Source of the DNA: JBCDJG01 sp038748065
GTDB taxonomy: Bacteria; Pseudomonadota; Gammaproteobacteria; Pseudomonadales; Halieaceae
Direction: 5' to 3'
DNA length: 64,000 nt
NCBI GenBank assembly: GCA_038748065.1
Contig: JBCDJG010000008.1
Coordinates: 61,148 to 125,147, forward strand
Shown: positions 35,623 to 43,529 of the stretch, in pieces
How positions within the stretch are numbered: the first letter of the stretch is position 1
Layout of the letters: each line of letters opens with the position of its first letter
Position numbers and translations under genes: made by a program
The notes under the pieces: generated by a model
The model's database searches: none
Seen by the model: only the letters and a program-made list of their open reading frames with translations
Told to the model about the DNA's origin: nothing

Positions 35623-36634
35623 CAGCGCGAGTTTCCGCCGGGCGCTTCTCGTCCAGCCGGTCGGACAGTTCGGGGGGCAGAAGTAAGGGCTCTTCCTCCC
35701 GCCGCTGCCGAAAATAGTCCACAACGAAAGACCGCATCTCGGGTTTGTCTGTGGACCACTGCCAGCAGCCCTGTTTGTGCAAGGAAATATCTCGCACAGG
35801 GTCAAAGTCGAATTGGTGGAATCCGAGATAGCGGTGCGCGTACCGTTTGTTCATTACGCTACCGTGCGCCAGGTGGAAGGCGGTGCCGTCTATGAAACCT
35901 ACACGGCCTCCCACACGCCGGTAAAGCTCATCCCCCCACGCCAGATAGCTGCCCCACATCGAAGCGTCGAACTGGTAGGCCGCAAGAAAATCCTGTCCGC
36001 GGCCGTAAACGGCGGACAGAAAAGCCCTGTCGCCGGAGCCGAGAATCAGCCTGTCATAAAGGCCCAGGTCGGCGATAAGCTCCCGTCTCGCAGCCCAGGC
36101 AAAACCCGGAACCGAGCCATTCGCCTCGGAAACGCCGCACCCGGTAAATATGCGCTCTGCAATCACCGGGTCTTCGAGCACAGCGACTGCGGCGTGCAGG
36201 TGGCGATGGGTTTGCGAGCTTTCTGGCAGGATTTCGCAGAATTGATGAAAGGGCTGAATCAATCTGTAAGACTGCAGAGCTTCCCTGGCACGCGCAGCCC
36301 ACCCAGGTTCCTCAAAAACAATGTCACAGTCCAGCCAGGCAACGTAACGGCATTCGGCCCCAAGGGCAGCGAGGCCGATGTTCAGGAGCCTCTCCTTCTG
36401 CCACATGACATCGCCGCCGCGTACCTGAATAAGAATCTCCGCCGCGCCTTCGTCGAGCTGGAACGGGTCATCACCGAAGGCGAGTTCTACACAAACTAAG
36501 GGTACTTCCAGGCGCTCGCGGAAAATGCGGTAGTTGCTCAATCTGGACGGGTATCTCGCGGGATTGAACAGGCAGGTGACGGCCCAGAAATCAGAACAAT
36601 TGCGCTCCGACGCCCTGTAATTAACGACCCGCAC
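35609..36634 (-). CDS. Glycosyltransferase-like protein (GT-A type)
   Basis: 341 residues from the GTG at 36634, chosen because AAGGAGG stands 5 nt before it; a TTG 30 nt further upstream lacks such a site. The sequence VAWLDCDIVFEEPGWAA near residue 100 carries the DxD metal-binding motif of GT-A enzymes; other features are VMWQKERLLNIGLAAL and AFHLAHGSVMNKRYAHRYLG. This layout resembles the bacterial family 2/27-like nucleotide-sugar transferases. No membrane span was seen, so it acts in the cytoplasm. Linked by overlap to the GT39 gene, and both are close to a radical SAM enzyme. Confidence 0.75.
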   Translation of the reverse strand: MRVVNYRASERNCSDFWAVTCLFNPARYPSRLSNYRIFRERLEVPLVCVELAFGDDPFQLDEGAAEILIQVRGGDVMWQKERLLNIGLAALGAECRYVAWLDCDIVFEEPGWAARAREALQSYRLIQPFHQFCEILPESSQTHRHLHAAVAVLEDPVIAERIFTGCGVSEANGSVPGFAWAARRELIADLGLYDRLILGSGDRAFLSAVYGRGQDFLAAYQFDASMWGSYLAWGDELYRRVGGRVGFIDGTAFHLAHGSVMNKRYAHRYLGFHQFDFDPVRDISLHKQGCWQWSTDKPEMRSFVVDYFRQRREEEPLLLPPELSDRLDEKRPAETRADAPT

Positions 36635-36754
36635 GGGCGCCTCCTTGCCTTCCAGAAATCCCAACGCGCGTTCACGTTAACACAAGAGAAATACACGACC
36701 CAAGCAGCCGCGAGCCAGGGACCAGGCGCTGCCAAGGTTGAGGGAAGATCGATT

Positions 36755-36813
36755 TATGGGACACTTATGTTCCATATAATCGAAAGTGTGTTATGATACG
36801 TATGTGTTTCATA
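36755..36813 (+). promoter_or_regulatory. Two tandem near-palindromes before the Rieske oxygenase gene
   Basis: Two 22-bp elements, 36755-36776 and 36792-36813, lie 37 bp apart. Both begin TATG and end CATA with TGT near the middle of the right arm; in each, 8 of 11 positions are symmetric, and the shared half-site is TATGRNAC. They end 17 bp before the ATG, so a repressor bound here would block the promoter. The region is AT-rich unlike its surroundings. No regulator gene is adjacent. Confidence 0.55.
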
Positions 36814-36829
36814 TTTAGAGGCCACTGCC

Positions 36830-37945
36830 ATGAACCTGACTGAGAATCTCGCCCACATCGCACAGCAAAACGCCGGTAAGGCCGAAGCCCTTCCCTTTCA
36901 CTACTATCACGACCCCCGGATGCTGGAGGCAGAGCAACAGCACGTGTTCAGCGACGACTGGGTCTTCTGCTGCACGGAAGCTGATATACCGAGGGCGGGG
37001 GATTACCTCACGCTAACTATCGCCAATGAGCCCATCGCGGTGCTGCGCGGCCAGGATGGCTCGCTACGCGCGCTATCCAACGTCTGCCGCCACCGAGGTG
37101 CTGTATTGCTAACAGGCGCCGGCAACACCGATCGGCTGCGCTGCCCTTTCCACGCCTGGACCTACGCCGATGATGGGCAGCTAATGGCGATCCCCTTCGA
37201 TGTGGACAAGCGCGTCAGCAAGGAGGAACACTGCCTGCCCAGTTTCAACATAGAGAGCTGGCTGGGTCTTGTATTTGTTAGCCTAAATCCTGCAGCGCCA
37301 CCGCCGGCAGAGCGCTTTGGCGGCCTTGAGCAGTACTACGCGCGCTATCAGATCGAGACCTTCAGCCACGCCTCCCCGATCGAGGTACAACACTGGCAGG
37401 CTAACTGGAAAGTGGTGCTGGCCAACTTCGTTGAGGGTTACCACTTTTTCGCCGTCCATGAGAACAGCGTCGAACCAGCGGCGCCCACGCGGGACTGCTT
37501 CTACGTTGACGGCGGCAAAGACTGGTCTGTCACCGGCGGCAAACAGCTTGGCGATCCCGAATCGCTGGCGGACTGGCTATTAGGCAAGGCCGCAGAGTCA
37601 CAATTCCTGTCAATCTGCATGCCCCCCAACTTCGTCTGCAACCTGTACGAGGGCTACTTAACCTGGGCTCGGGTTCTGCCAGCTGGGCCGGATAGCTGTG
37701 AGGTTGTCACCGGCACAATAAGCGCTGTGGCCTTTGAGGAGAGTCGCGCGGAAAGAGCCATTTACGAAAAGATCTTCGACGAGGACCGCGCGATCTGCGA
37801 ACGCGTGCAACGGGGTGTCCGCAGCAGCCATTCTCGCGGCGGCGTGCTGGTGGACATGGAGCGCGCAGTAGTGGACTTCCACCAGTACTGGGCGCATCAG
37901 CTCAGTAAGCCAAAAGCATCTGGCAGGCTGCAGACAGGGCTATGA
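36830..37945 (+). CDS. Rieske [2Fe-2S] aromatic-ring-hydroxylating oxygenase, large subunit
   Basis: 371 residues. The Rieske cluster ligands are Cys86-x-His88 (CRHRG) and Cys105-x2-His108 (CPFHAW). The mononuclear iron site begins at NFVEGYHFFAVH with His205 and His210, as in ring-hydroxylating dioxygenases and related demethylases. No small subunit or reductase gene follows, so it may belong to the group working alone with generic electron donors (for example carnitine oxygenase-like or phenylpropionate-type). The stop abuts the convergent Dabb gene. Control is probably through the paired repeats upstream. Confidence 0.9.
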   Translation: MNLTENLAHIAQQNAGKAEALPFHYYHDPRMLEAEQQHVFSDDWVFCCTEADIPRAGDYLTLTIANEPIAVLRGQDGSLRALSNVCRHRGAVLLTGAGNTDRLRCPFHAWTYADDGQLMAIPFDVDKRVSKEEHCLPSFNIESWLGLVFVSLNPAAPPPAERFGGLEQYYARYQIETFSHASPIEVQHWQANWKVVLANFVEGYHFFAVHENSVEPAAPTRDCFYVDGGKDWSVTGGKQLGDPESLADWLLGKAAESQFLSICMPPNFVCNLYEGYLTWARVLPAGPDSCEVVTGTISAVAFEESRAERAIYEKIFDEDRAICERVQRGVRSSHSRGGVLVDMERAVVDFHQYWAHQLSKPKASGRLQTGL

Positions 37946-38239
37946 CTAAAGCGCTATCTGAGCGGTCGAGTACCCCGCCATGACATCACCGCACACCGGA
38001 TAGATCACCTCCATGTGCGCGCCGTGGCTGGAGTAGGCGAGGAAATCCTCGGGAGAATCGAAGGTCGCATGCACCGCGATGCCCGCGTTGCCCTCCAGCA
38101 GCGAGAGGTCGAGCCCAGCACGGAAGTCGCGAATTTCCGCTATATGGTCGGGCAAGGTTTGAAAGGCGGCAAGGACCGCCGCTTTTTGCGCATCCGTTGT
38201 GCCTGCCTTGAAATCGATAAGGGTTACGTGCTGGATCAT
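37946..38239 (-). CDS. Dabb (stress-responsive alpha/beta barrel) protein
   Basis: 97 residues: opening IQHVTLIDFKAGTTDAQ, middle DFRAGLDLS and HATFDSPEDFLAY, and ending HMEVIYPVCGDVMAGY. This is the complete Dabb ferredoxin-like fold, the family of dimeric small proteins including polyketide cyclases and stress proteins. Its start overlaps the stop of the luciferase-like monooxygenase by 4 nt, so it is translated with it and likely works on the same substrate. Chemistry unknown. Confidence 0.9.
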   Translation of the reverse strand: MIQHVTLIDFKAGTTDAQKAAVLAAFQTLPDHIAEIRDFRAGLDLSLLEGNAGIAVHATFDSPEDFLAYSSHGAHMEVIYPVCGDVMAGYSTAQIAL

Positions 38240-39435
38240 GCGGCGTCCACCTTGTTCTTTTTCGTGGCCACTTCCGCTTCATGCTCGGCGATTGCCTGGT
38301 TGATACCACCCATGTAGGCATCCATAAAGCGATCTGCGTTACCGGAGGCCCACTCGATAGATGCCGTGCGATTGGCGTTACTGTGCTGAAATCGCGGCAT
38401 CACATATTGGGCCACCAGCTCGTAAGACTTCTTCGTCGCCTCATAGCTCGCCGCATTGTGCGCGAGTGACAGGAAGCTGCCGAAGCCGCCGGACTGGAGC
38501 ATCAGTTCATCGATACGATCACACAGATCATCCGGCGTACCCACCAGGCCAACCCCGAATGCTCCGAGCCCGCCGCTGGTCCAAACCTCGATCGCCTCGT
38601 CGAGGTCTTTCACCTGGGGGAAGAGTTTGCCGCCGAACTTGTGGAAGTAGTTGAACATGTCCATCAGGCCATACTCGAGGTCGCGTACAGCCTGCTCCCG
38701 GGTTTCGGCGATATGGAAGGGCACCACGACTTTCCAGGTATCCCGGCTTACGCTCTGCCCGTATTCAGCCGCCTTTTCTTCACAGATACCCCAGCTCGTC
38801 GCCAGGGCTTTAAAGCCTTCCGGGCTGGAGGCTGCAACGGACAACATCGACGCGCCGTACTGTCCAGCAAGTCGCGCGCCCGACGGCGAGATGGCGGATG
38901 CCACGGTGATCTCGAGGTCATCCTGGTAGGGGAGAATGTGCATACGCGCTTCATTCAAGGTGAACCAGTCCGTTTGCGCAGTCACGGTTTCGCCGTTCAG
39001 CAGTTTTACGAGTACCTCAAGCGACTCACCCATACGATGGCGTAGCTTCGCCGGGTCGACGCCCATCATGTAGGCATCCGCAATAAGCTGGCCAGGGCCC
39101 ACGCCAAACATCAGACGGCCGCGAGTCTGGTGATCTAGCTGCGCAATACGATCCGCCAGAATCAGGGGCTGATGATAGGACAGCGAACTGACGCCGGTGC
39201 CGAAACGGATGTGACGGGTGCGCTCAGCGCAGCCTGCAATGAACACCTCTGGTGAGGCGATGCACTCGTAGGCGCCTGAGTGATGTTCGCCTATCCAGGC
39301 CTCATCAAAACCCCACTGGTCCATAAACTGGATCAGATCTATATCGCGCTCGAGCGCAAAAGTCGGGTTAGTGCGGTCGTTATGAAAAGGCGCGAAGAAC
39401 GCACCGAAGCGCAATAATTTGGGCCGGTAGCTCAT
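38236..39435 (-). CDS. LLM-class flavin-dependent monooxygenase
   Basis: 399 residues. A bacterial luciferase-like TIM barrel: LRFGAFFAPFH at the start, MDQWGFDEAWIGEHH, the IRFGTGVSSLSYHQPLILADRIAQLDHQTRGRLMFGVGPG run, and VASAISPSGARLAGQYGASMLS. Such enzymes use reduced FMN or F420 and O2 to oxidise ketones, terpenes or organosulfur compounds. GGTGGAGA before the ATG supports the start. It is followed with a 4-nt overlap by Dabb. A perfect 10+10 inverted repeat 14 bp upstream, matching the one in the TetR-P450 gap, implies control by that TetR protein. Confidence 0.9.
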   Translation of the reverse strand: MSYRPKLLRFGAFFAPFHNDRTNPTFALERDIDLIQFMDQWGFDEAWIGEHHSGAYECIASPEVFIAGCAERTRHIRFGTGVSSLSYHQPLILADRIAQLDHQTRGRLMFGVGPGQLIADAYMMGVDPAKLRHRMGESLEVLVKLLNGETVTAQTDWFTLNEARMHILPYQDDLEITVASAISPSGARLAGQYGASMLSVAASSPEGFKALATSWGICEEKAAEYGQSVSRDTWKVVVPFHIAETREQAVRDLEYGLMDMFNYFHKFGGKLFPQVKDLDEAIEVWTSGGLGAFGVGLVGTPDDLCDRIDELMLQSGGFGSFLSLAHNAASYEATKKSYELVAQYVMPRFQHSNANRTASIEWASGNADRFMDAYMGGINQAIAEHEAEVATKKNKVDAA

Positions 39436-39449
39436 AGCCTGTCTCCACC

Positions 39450-39475
39450 AAAAACATTTTATGCTAAATGTTTTT
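39450..39475. promoter_or_regulatory. Perfect inverted repeat, candidate TetR operator
   Basis: AAAAACATTT, 6-nt spacer, AAATGTTTTT. It starts 14 bp before the monooxygenase ATG, where it would overlap the promoter. The arms and spacing are those of the imperfect repeat at 11318-11343 between the P450 and tetR genes, 28 kb away. Confidence 0.65.
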
Positions 39476-39713
39476 TATTCTAGCACTCACCATCGCAGGC
39501 ACAAGCGCCTTGGTCGCTTACTTGTACCACGCAGCGGACATACCCAAATCTGGACTTTCATGACTGCGGCGCTCTCAGGCCTTCTCTTACTGCAGGCAGG
39601 CGCTACCGTGATGCCGTGCGTATGCTTGCCGATGGCTTCTACGCGGTGAACTATGCGCAGTTAGGGCTCAGCATGCAGCGCCTCAGCGATTAGTCCGCCA
39701 AGCTCCGACTCAC
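39476..39713 (+). other. Gap of 238 bp with a possible gene remnant at its end
   Basis: No complete gene is seen. At 39601-39693 a rightward frame ends with a stop and reads as a plausible protein C-terminus (including AVRMLADGFYAVNYAQLG), but it has no start and is not supported upstream. It could be the tail of a decayed gene or chance. Confidence 0.25.
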
Positions 39714-40451
39714 TCAGGCTGCGGCGCTTAAGCGCCGCGCTGCGAGCATGTAGTTCACACCCATAAAATCGGTCACGCTGATCTGGCGAGTGAAGGGGTT
39801 CACGGATACGCCTCGGCGCGCAACCGTCTCCAGGGAGGAGACACCCAGCATCGATTCCACCTCAAGGGGCTTCACAAACTTGCGCCATTGATGGGTCCCG
39901 CGCGGCAGCCAGCGCAGCACATACTCAGCGCCGAAAATGGCCACCAGCCAGGACAGCGGATTGCGGTTGATAGTTGCAACGAACTGCAGCCCGCCGACGG
40001 CGGTCAGCTCACCGCAGCGGCTCATAAACACGTGTAGGTCGTCGACGTGCTCTACCACCTCCATGTTGAGCACCACATCGAAATCCCCGCAGTCCAGAGC
40101 TTCAACCGAGCCACAGCGATAATCGATATCGAGGCCGTGCTCCTCGGCATGGCCACGCGCGATCGCAATATTGCGCTCAGCGGGGTCGACGCCAGTAACC
40201 TCCGCACCGCGCACCGCCATGGATTCCGACAAGAGGCCAGCGCCGCAGCCCACGTCGAGCACCCGCAAGCCCTTTAGAGAAGCCTCTGAGGCCGGGTCCA
40301 GGTTTAGCTGCTCGCTGAGAATCTCCATGATGAAGGGCACCCGCGCAGCGTTCAGCCGATGCAATGGCCACATCGGCCCTGACGGGTCCCACCAGGTTTG
40401 TGCCAGCGCGTTGAAGCGCTCGACTTCCTCTAAATTAACCGTTGCTGTCAT
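39714..40451 (-). CDS. ubiG: Ubiquinone biosynthesis O-methyltransferase UbiG
   Basis: 245 residues from the ATG at 40451, with GGGAGGT 6 nt before it. The SAM-binding loop is VLDVGCGAGLLSESMA near residue 61; other family marks are FNALAQTWWDPSGPMWPLHRLN at the front, VTGVDPAERNIAIA, DVVLNMEVVEHVDD, and the C-terminal GVSVNPFTRQISVTDFMGVNYML. This is a full-length UbiG, which does both O-methylations of ubiquinone synthesis. It lies 130 nt downstream of the cytochrome gene on the same strand. Confidence 0.95.
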   Translation of the reverse strand: MTATVNLEEVERFNALAQTWWDPSGPMWPLHRLNAARVPFIMEILSEQLNLDPASEASLKGLRVLDVGCGAGLLSESMAVRGAEVTGVDPAERNIAIARGHAEEHGLDIDYRCGSVEALDCGDFDVVLNMEVVEHVDDLHVFMSRCGELTAVGGLQFVATINRNPLSWLVAIFGAEYVLRWLPRGTHQWRKFVKPLEVESMLGVSSLETVARRGVSVNPFTRQISVTDFMGVNYMLAARRLSAAA

Positions 40452-40581
40452 ATGCGTACCTCCCGGATACCATAGATACGCGGATGGCAGCAAAAGGGGT
40501 TGAAGTCGACTAGCTAATGACCATCCTGGTGCCTGCAGCCCGGGCGGTGCCGCCGTCGCGGCAACGCCTGGGCGGCATCAA

Positions 40582-41220
40582 TCAGGGTGTGGGGAGGGTG
40601 TTGATGTAAGCGACGAGATTGACCAGCGTTTCATCGTCCGGGAGCGCCATGGCGATGCCGCGCATCGTCGCACCGTAGGCGTCTTCGCTTGCGTAGGCAC
40701 GACGCCCGTTACGATAGTTATGTAACTGGCGCAGCAGGTAGTAGTCATTCTGGCCAGCGATGCGCGGCGAGCCCAGTTGCTCGTTACCAGCGCCGTCGAC
40801 GCCATGGCAGGCCACGCAGACTTGATAGGCGGCTTCGCCCGCTTTTACATCTCCCTCTATTGTCTCCCGGGCATCAACAACCGGCATCGATGCAATATAG
40901 GCCGCAACATCTGCGCGCTCCTCGGCGGAGGGTATCAGGGTCGATATGCCAATCATCATATAACCCCAGGAGTCGCCGTCGGCAGTGCCACGCCAGGCTT
41001 TGCTGAAGTTCTCGAGCTGGCGCTCGATGTACCAGGCCTTTTGGCCAGCGATGTTTGGCGAGTTCATCTGCGGATTGCCGAGGCCCTCATTGCCGTGGCA
41101 GCCCGAACACTTGGCGTAAATGGCCTCTCCGGCCACGGGATCGCCCGCGTGAGCGAGGTTAAATGATGTCATAAGCGCGAGAACGACGCCCGCGCGCAAC
41201 AAATTGCCTATCATCTTCAT
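40582..41220 (-). CDS. Dihaem cytochrome c, c4-like
   Basis: 212 residues with a signal peptide ending FNLAHA. Two haem sites, CSGCH near residue 36 and CVACH near 135, are each followed by a conserved NxAGQ-type segment and a Met-rich stretch (YMMIG; GATMRGIAM) that can supply the axial Met. Length and the two-domain repeat fit cytochrome c4, a periplasmic carrier. The gene diverges from pufL across the control region. Because no tetrahaem pufC was found, this protein is a candidate electron donor to the reaction centre; that is inference from position. Confidence 0.88.
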   Translation of the reverse strand: MKMIGNLLRAGVVLALMTSFNLAHAGDPVAGEAIYAKCSGCHGNEGLGNPQMNSPNIAGQKAWYIERQLENFSKAWRGTADGDSWGYMMIGISTLIPSAEERADVAAYIASMPVVDARETIEGDVKAGEAAYQVCVACHGVDGAGNEQLGSPRIAGQNDYYLLRQLHNYRNGRRAYASEDAYGATMRGIAMALPDDETLVNLVAYINTLPTP

Positions 41221-41425
41221 GCTCTCCAGCCTGTTTGTATGTGTGCCAGCTTTAAGCGCTGGCTTTATACCGCTTAGTTACGCCCACAGGCGGCAGCCGG
41301 ATTTACCTGCGTACCCACCTGCAAACGAGCGCTCCTACTCGGCAATTCAGCACTCCCTATGCCCTCTTTCAGCCCTTTCCCTCATCGCCATCCCTGCAAG
41401 CCCGGGAACAGACTGTTATTTTTAG

Positions 41426-41460
41426 TTGACATAATAGAGTGTTAATTTAAAATTACACTC
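41426..41460 (+). promoter_or_regulatory. puf promoter overlapped by a PpsR/CrtJ-type operator
   Basis: TTGACA at 41426-41431 and TAAAAT at 41448-41453, spaced 16 bp, make a good sigma70 promoter. GAGTGT (41437-41442) and ACACTC (41455-41460) are inverted arms around it, giving TGT-N12-ACA, the motif bound by the redox/light repressor PpsR (CrtJ). A protein on this palindrome would cover the -10. No ppsR gene is in the window. Confidence 0.7.
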
Positions 41461-41467
41461 AGTCTAC

Positions 41468-41508
41468 CAGAAAGACCACGAAGTACCAGCGAGACAGCGA
41501 TCTTTCTG
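41468..41508 (+). promoter_or_regulatory. Stem-loop in the puf leader
   Basis: CAGAAAGA (41468-41475) and TCTTTCTG (41501-41508) are perfect inverted 8-mers with a 25-nt loop, shortly after the expected transcription start. GACAG and CTGTC offer a competing fold. Leader stems in puf messages are known to affect stability; here it is a prediction. Confidence 0.4.
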
Positions 41509-41593
41509 TCGGCTTTTAACCCGCGCAACCCACCTCCCCCAGGGCGGAACGGGGCGCCACGGCACACGTCCCGCAAATTAGAGGATTTGGCTT

Positions 41594-42424
41594 ATGTCCA
41601 TGTTGAGTTTCGAGCGAAAGTATCGGATTCGAGGGGGTACACTGGTTGGGGGTGACCTGTTCGATGTCTGGATCGGGGCCTTCTATGTTGGCTTCTTCGG
41701 CGTCACTACTGCTTTCTTCGCCGTTTTGGGCACCATCCTGCTGATTTACGGTGCGTCTCTTGGCCCCACCTGGAATATCTGGATGCTGAGCATCAACCCG
41801 CCCGATATTTCCTACAAGCTGGGTCTGGCGCCACTGGAAGAAGGTGGCATCTGGCAGCTTGTGACGATATGTGCCGTTGGCGCCTTCGTGTCATGGGCGC
41901 TGCGGGAAGTCGAGATCTGCCGCAAGCTCGGCATGGACTACCACGTACCCGTCGCTTTCGGTTTCGCCATATTTGCCTTTGTTACGCTCAACGTCTTCCG
42001 GCCCCTGATGCTGGGCGCTTGGGGCCATGGATTCCCCTACGGCATCATGAGCCATCTTAACTGGGTCTGGTACACGGGCTATCAGTACGGCAATTTCCAT
42101 TACAACCCGGCGCACATGATCGCCATCACTTTCTTCTTTACCACCACGTTGGCCCTCGCCATGCACGGCGGGCTGGTGCTGTCGGCGGTCAACCCCTCCA
42201 GCGGCACCGTAAAGTCGCCGGAGCATGAAGATACCTACTTCCGCGACACGATTGGTTATTCGATCGGTCCTCTAGGTATCCACCGCCTGGGTCTATTCCT
42301 GGCTCTGTCGGCCGGTTTCTGGAGCGCGGTCTGCATCATGATCAGCGGCGCGCCCATTTACACCGGCTCGTGGGTGGAGTTCTGGGAGTTCATTCGCGAA
42401 CTCATTACCTGGAACGGAATTTAA
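41594..42424 (+). CDS. pufL: Photosynthetic reaction centre L subunit
   Basis: 276 residues, five membrane helices. It begins MLSFERKYRIRGGTLVGGDLFD as in all purple-bacterial L subunits. Bacteriochlorophyll and iron ligand regions are intact: SHLNWVWYTGYQYGNFHYNPAHM, LAMHGGLVLSAVNP and PLGIHRLGLFLAL. The L subunit binds the special pair, pheophytin and QA/QB environment jointly with M. It is the first gene of the operon; LH1 genes pufBA, which precede pufL in most purple bacteria, are not there. PufM follows after 57 nt. Confidence 0.98.
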   Translation: MSMLSFERKYRIRGGTLVGGDLFDVWIGAFYVGFFGVTTAFFAVLGTILLIYGASLGPTWNIWMLSINPPDISYKLGLAPLEEGGIWQLVTICAVGAFVSWALREVEICRKLGMDYHVPVAFGFAIFAFVTLNVFRPLMLGAWGHGFPYGIMSHLNWVWYTGYQYGNFHYNPAHMIAITFFFTTTLALAMHGGLVLSAVNPSSGTVKSPEHEDTYFRDTIGYSIGPLGIHRLGLFLALSAGFWSAVCIMISGAPIYTGSWVEFWEFIRELITWNGI

Positions 42425-42481
42425 AGGTTACGCGGCACGCTCATCCGAAGCAGCAACTGGTCAGAATAGGAAATAAGGCTC

Positions 42482-43459
42482 ATGTCAACATTTCAGACGA
42501 TATTCAATCAGGTTCAGGTTTCCGGCCCACCCGAGATGGGGGCGCCTATCGGGATCGACGAGCGCGAGCGCATGGGTGCGCCGGGCTCGAGCTACTGGGC
42601 GGGCAAGTTTGGTAATGCCCAGATTGGGCCGATCTACCTCGGCACGCTCGGGCTGGCTTCGATCATCTGCTTTTCTCTTGGCTTCGCCATTATTGGCTTG
42701 AATATGGCGGCCTCGGTCAACTGGAACCCGATCCTGTTTATCCGGGAGTTCCTGTGGCTGACACTGGATCCACCCCTGGCGGAGCATGGGCTGAAGATTC
42801 TGCCGCCGCTCAATGAAGGCGGCTGGTACCTGATATCCGGCTTTTTCATCACCGCATCGATTATGTTGTGGTGGGTGCGCATGTACCGCCGGGCGATTGC
42901 GCTAGGCCTGGGTCTGCACATCTGCTGGGCCTTCGCCTCGGCAATTTGGCTGTACCTTGTATTAGGCTTCATCCGCCCCGTGCTGATGGGCAGCTGGCAT
43001 CACGCCGTACCGTTTGGGATATTTACCCACCTGGACTGGACCAACAACTTCTCGATTATGCACGGCAACCTTTTCTGGAACCCCTTCCATATGTTGTCGA
43101 TCGTCTTCCTGTACGGCTCCGCGCTCTTGTTCGCAATGCACGGCGCAACGATTCTCGCGACGGCGCGCTACGGTGCCGACCGAGAAATTGACCAGATCAC
43201 CGATCGCGGCACCGCCTCCGAGCGTGCCGCCCTGTTCTGGCGCTGGACCATGGGCTTCAACGCCTCAATGGAATCCATCCACCGCTGGGCATGGTGGTTC
43301 GCTGTACTGACTACGCTGACAGGCGGCATCGGCATACTGATCACCGGCACGCTGGTCGATAACTGGACCATTTGGGCCATCAAGCACGGTGTGGTACCTG
43401 CGGATCTCACATGGTGGCCCATTACGCCAGATTCGACCGAGTCATCCTGGGTCGACTGA
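42482..43459 (+). CDS. pufM: Photosynthetic reaction centre M subunit
   Basis: 325 residues with five membrane helices. Family marks: YWAGKFGNAQIGPIYLG, the NFSIMHGNLFWNPFHMLSI segment around the special pair His, FAMHGATILA, the iron-binding REIDQITDRGTASERAA loop and ESIHRWAWWFA. All known iron and pigment ligands appear present. The end is extended by PDSTESSWVD with no tetrahaem cytochrome gene following. Instead the next gene encodes the PuhB-PuhC fusion. Confidence 0.98.
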   Translation: MSTFQTIFNQVQVSGPPEMGAPIGIDERERMGAPGSSYWAGKFGNAQIGPIYLGTLGLASIICFSLGFAIIGLNMAASVNWNPILFIREFLWLTLDPPLAEHGLKILPPLNEGGWYLISGFFITASIMLWWVRMYRRAIALGLGLHICWAFASAIWLYLVLGFIRPVLMGSWHHAVPFGIFTHLDWTNNFSIMHGNLFWNPFHMLSIVFLYGSALLFAMHGATILATARYGADREIDQITDRGTASERAALFWRWTMGFNASMESIHRWAWWFAVLTTLTGGIGILITGTLVDNWTIWAIKHGVVPADLTWWPITPDSTESSWVD

Positions 43460-43500
43460 TATCGAATTAAGAACGGACTGATCGCGATGGCGAGAGCCTG

Positions 43501-43528
43501 GTTGCCACCAGTCTGTTAAGGAGGCAAC
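43501..43528 (+). promoter_or_regulatory. Ribosome site of the puhB-puhC gene within a small stem
   Basis: AAGGAGG at 43518-43524 is a near-ideal Shine-Dalgarno 5 nt before the GTG start. GTTGCC (43501-43506) can pair with GGCAAC (43523-43528), covering two bases of the site, so translation could be tuned by folding. Confidence 0.45.
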
Positions 43529-43529
43529 A

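Larger units (their letters stand above)
41221..41593. other. 373-bp intergenic region between cytochrome c4-like and puf genes
   Basis: No pufB or pufA light-harvesting frame was found here on either strand. The region holds the promoter/operator at 41426-41460 and a leader stem-loop at 41468-41508, described separately, and a GAGGA ribosome site before pufL. The left 200 bp show no clear elements, but must contain the promoter for the leftward cytochrome gene. Confidence 0.6.

Noticed and set aside
35623..35805. Longer N-terminus for the GT39 glycosyltransferase
   Set aside because: The extra 61 residues overlap the upstream gene and are Cys/Pro-rich with no ribosome site; the ATG at 35622 begins just before the first membrane span.
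41204..41425. A short + strand frame before pufL, considered as a light-harvesting peptide
   Set aside because: It lacks the His, Trp and hydrophobic span pattern of PufA/PufB and has no ribosome site.
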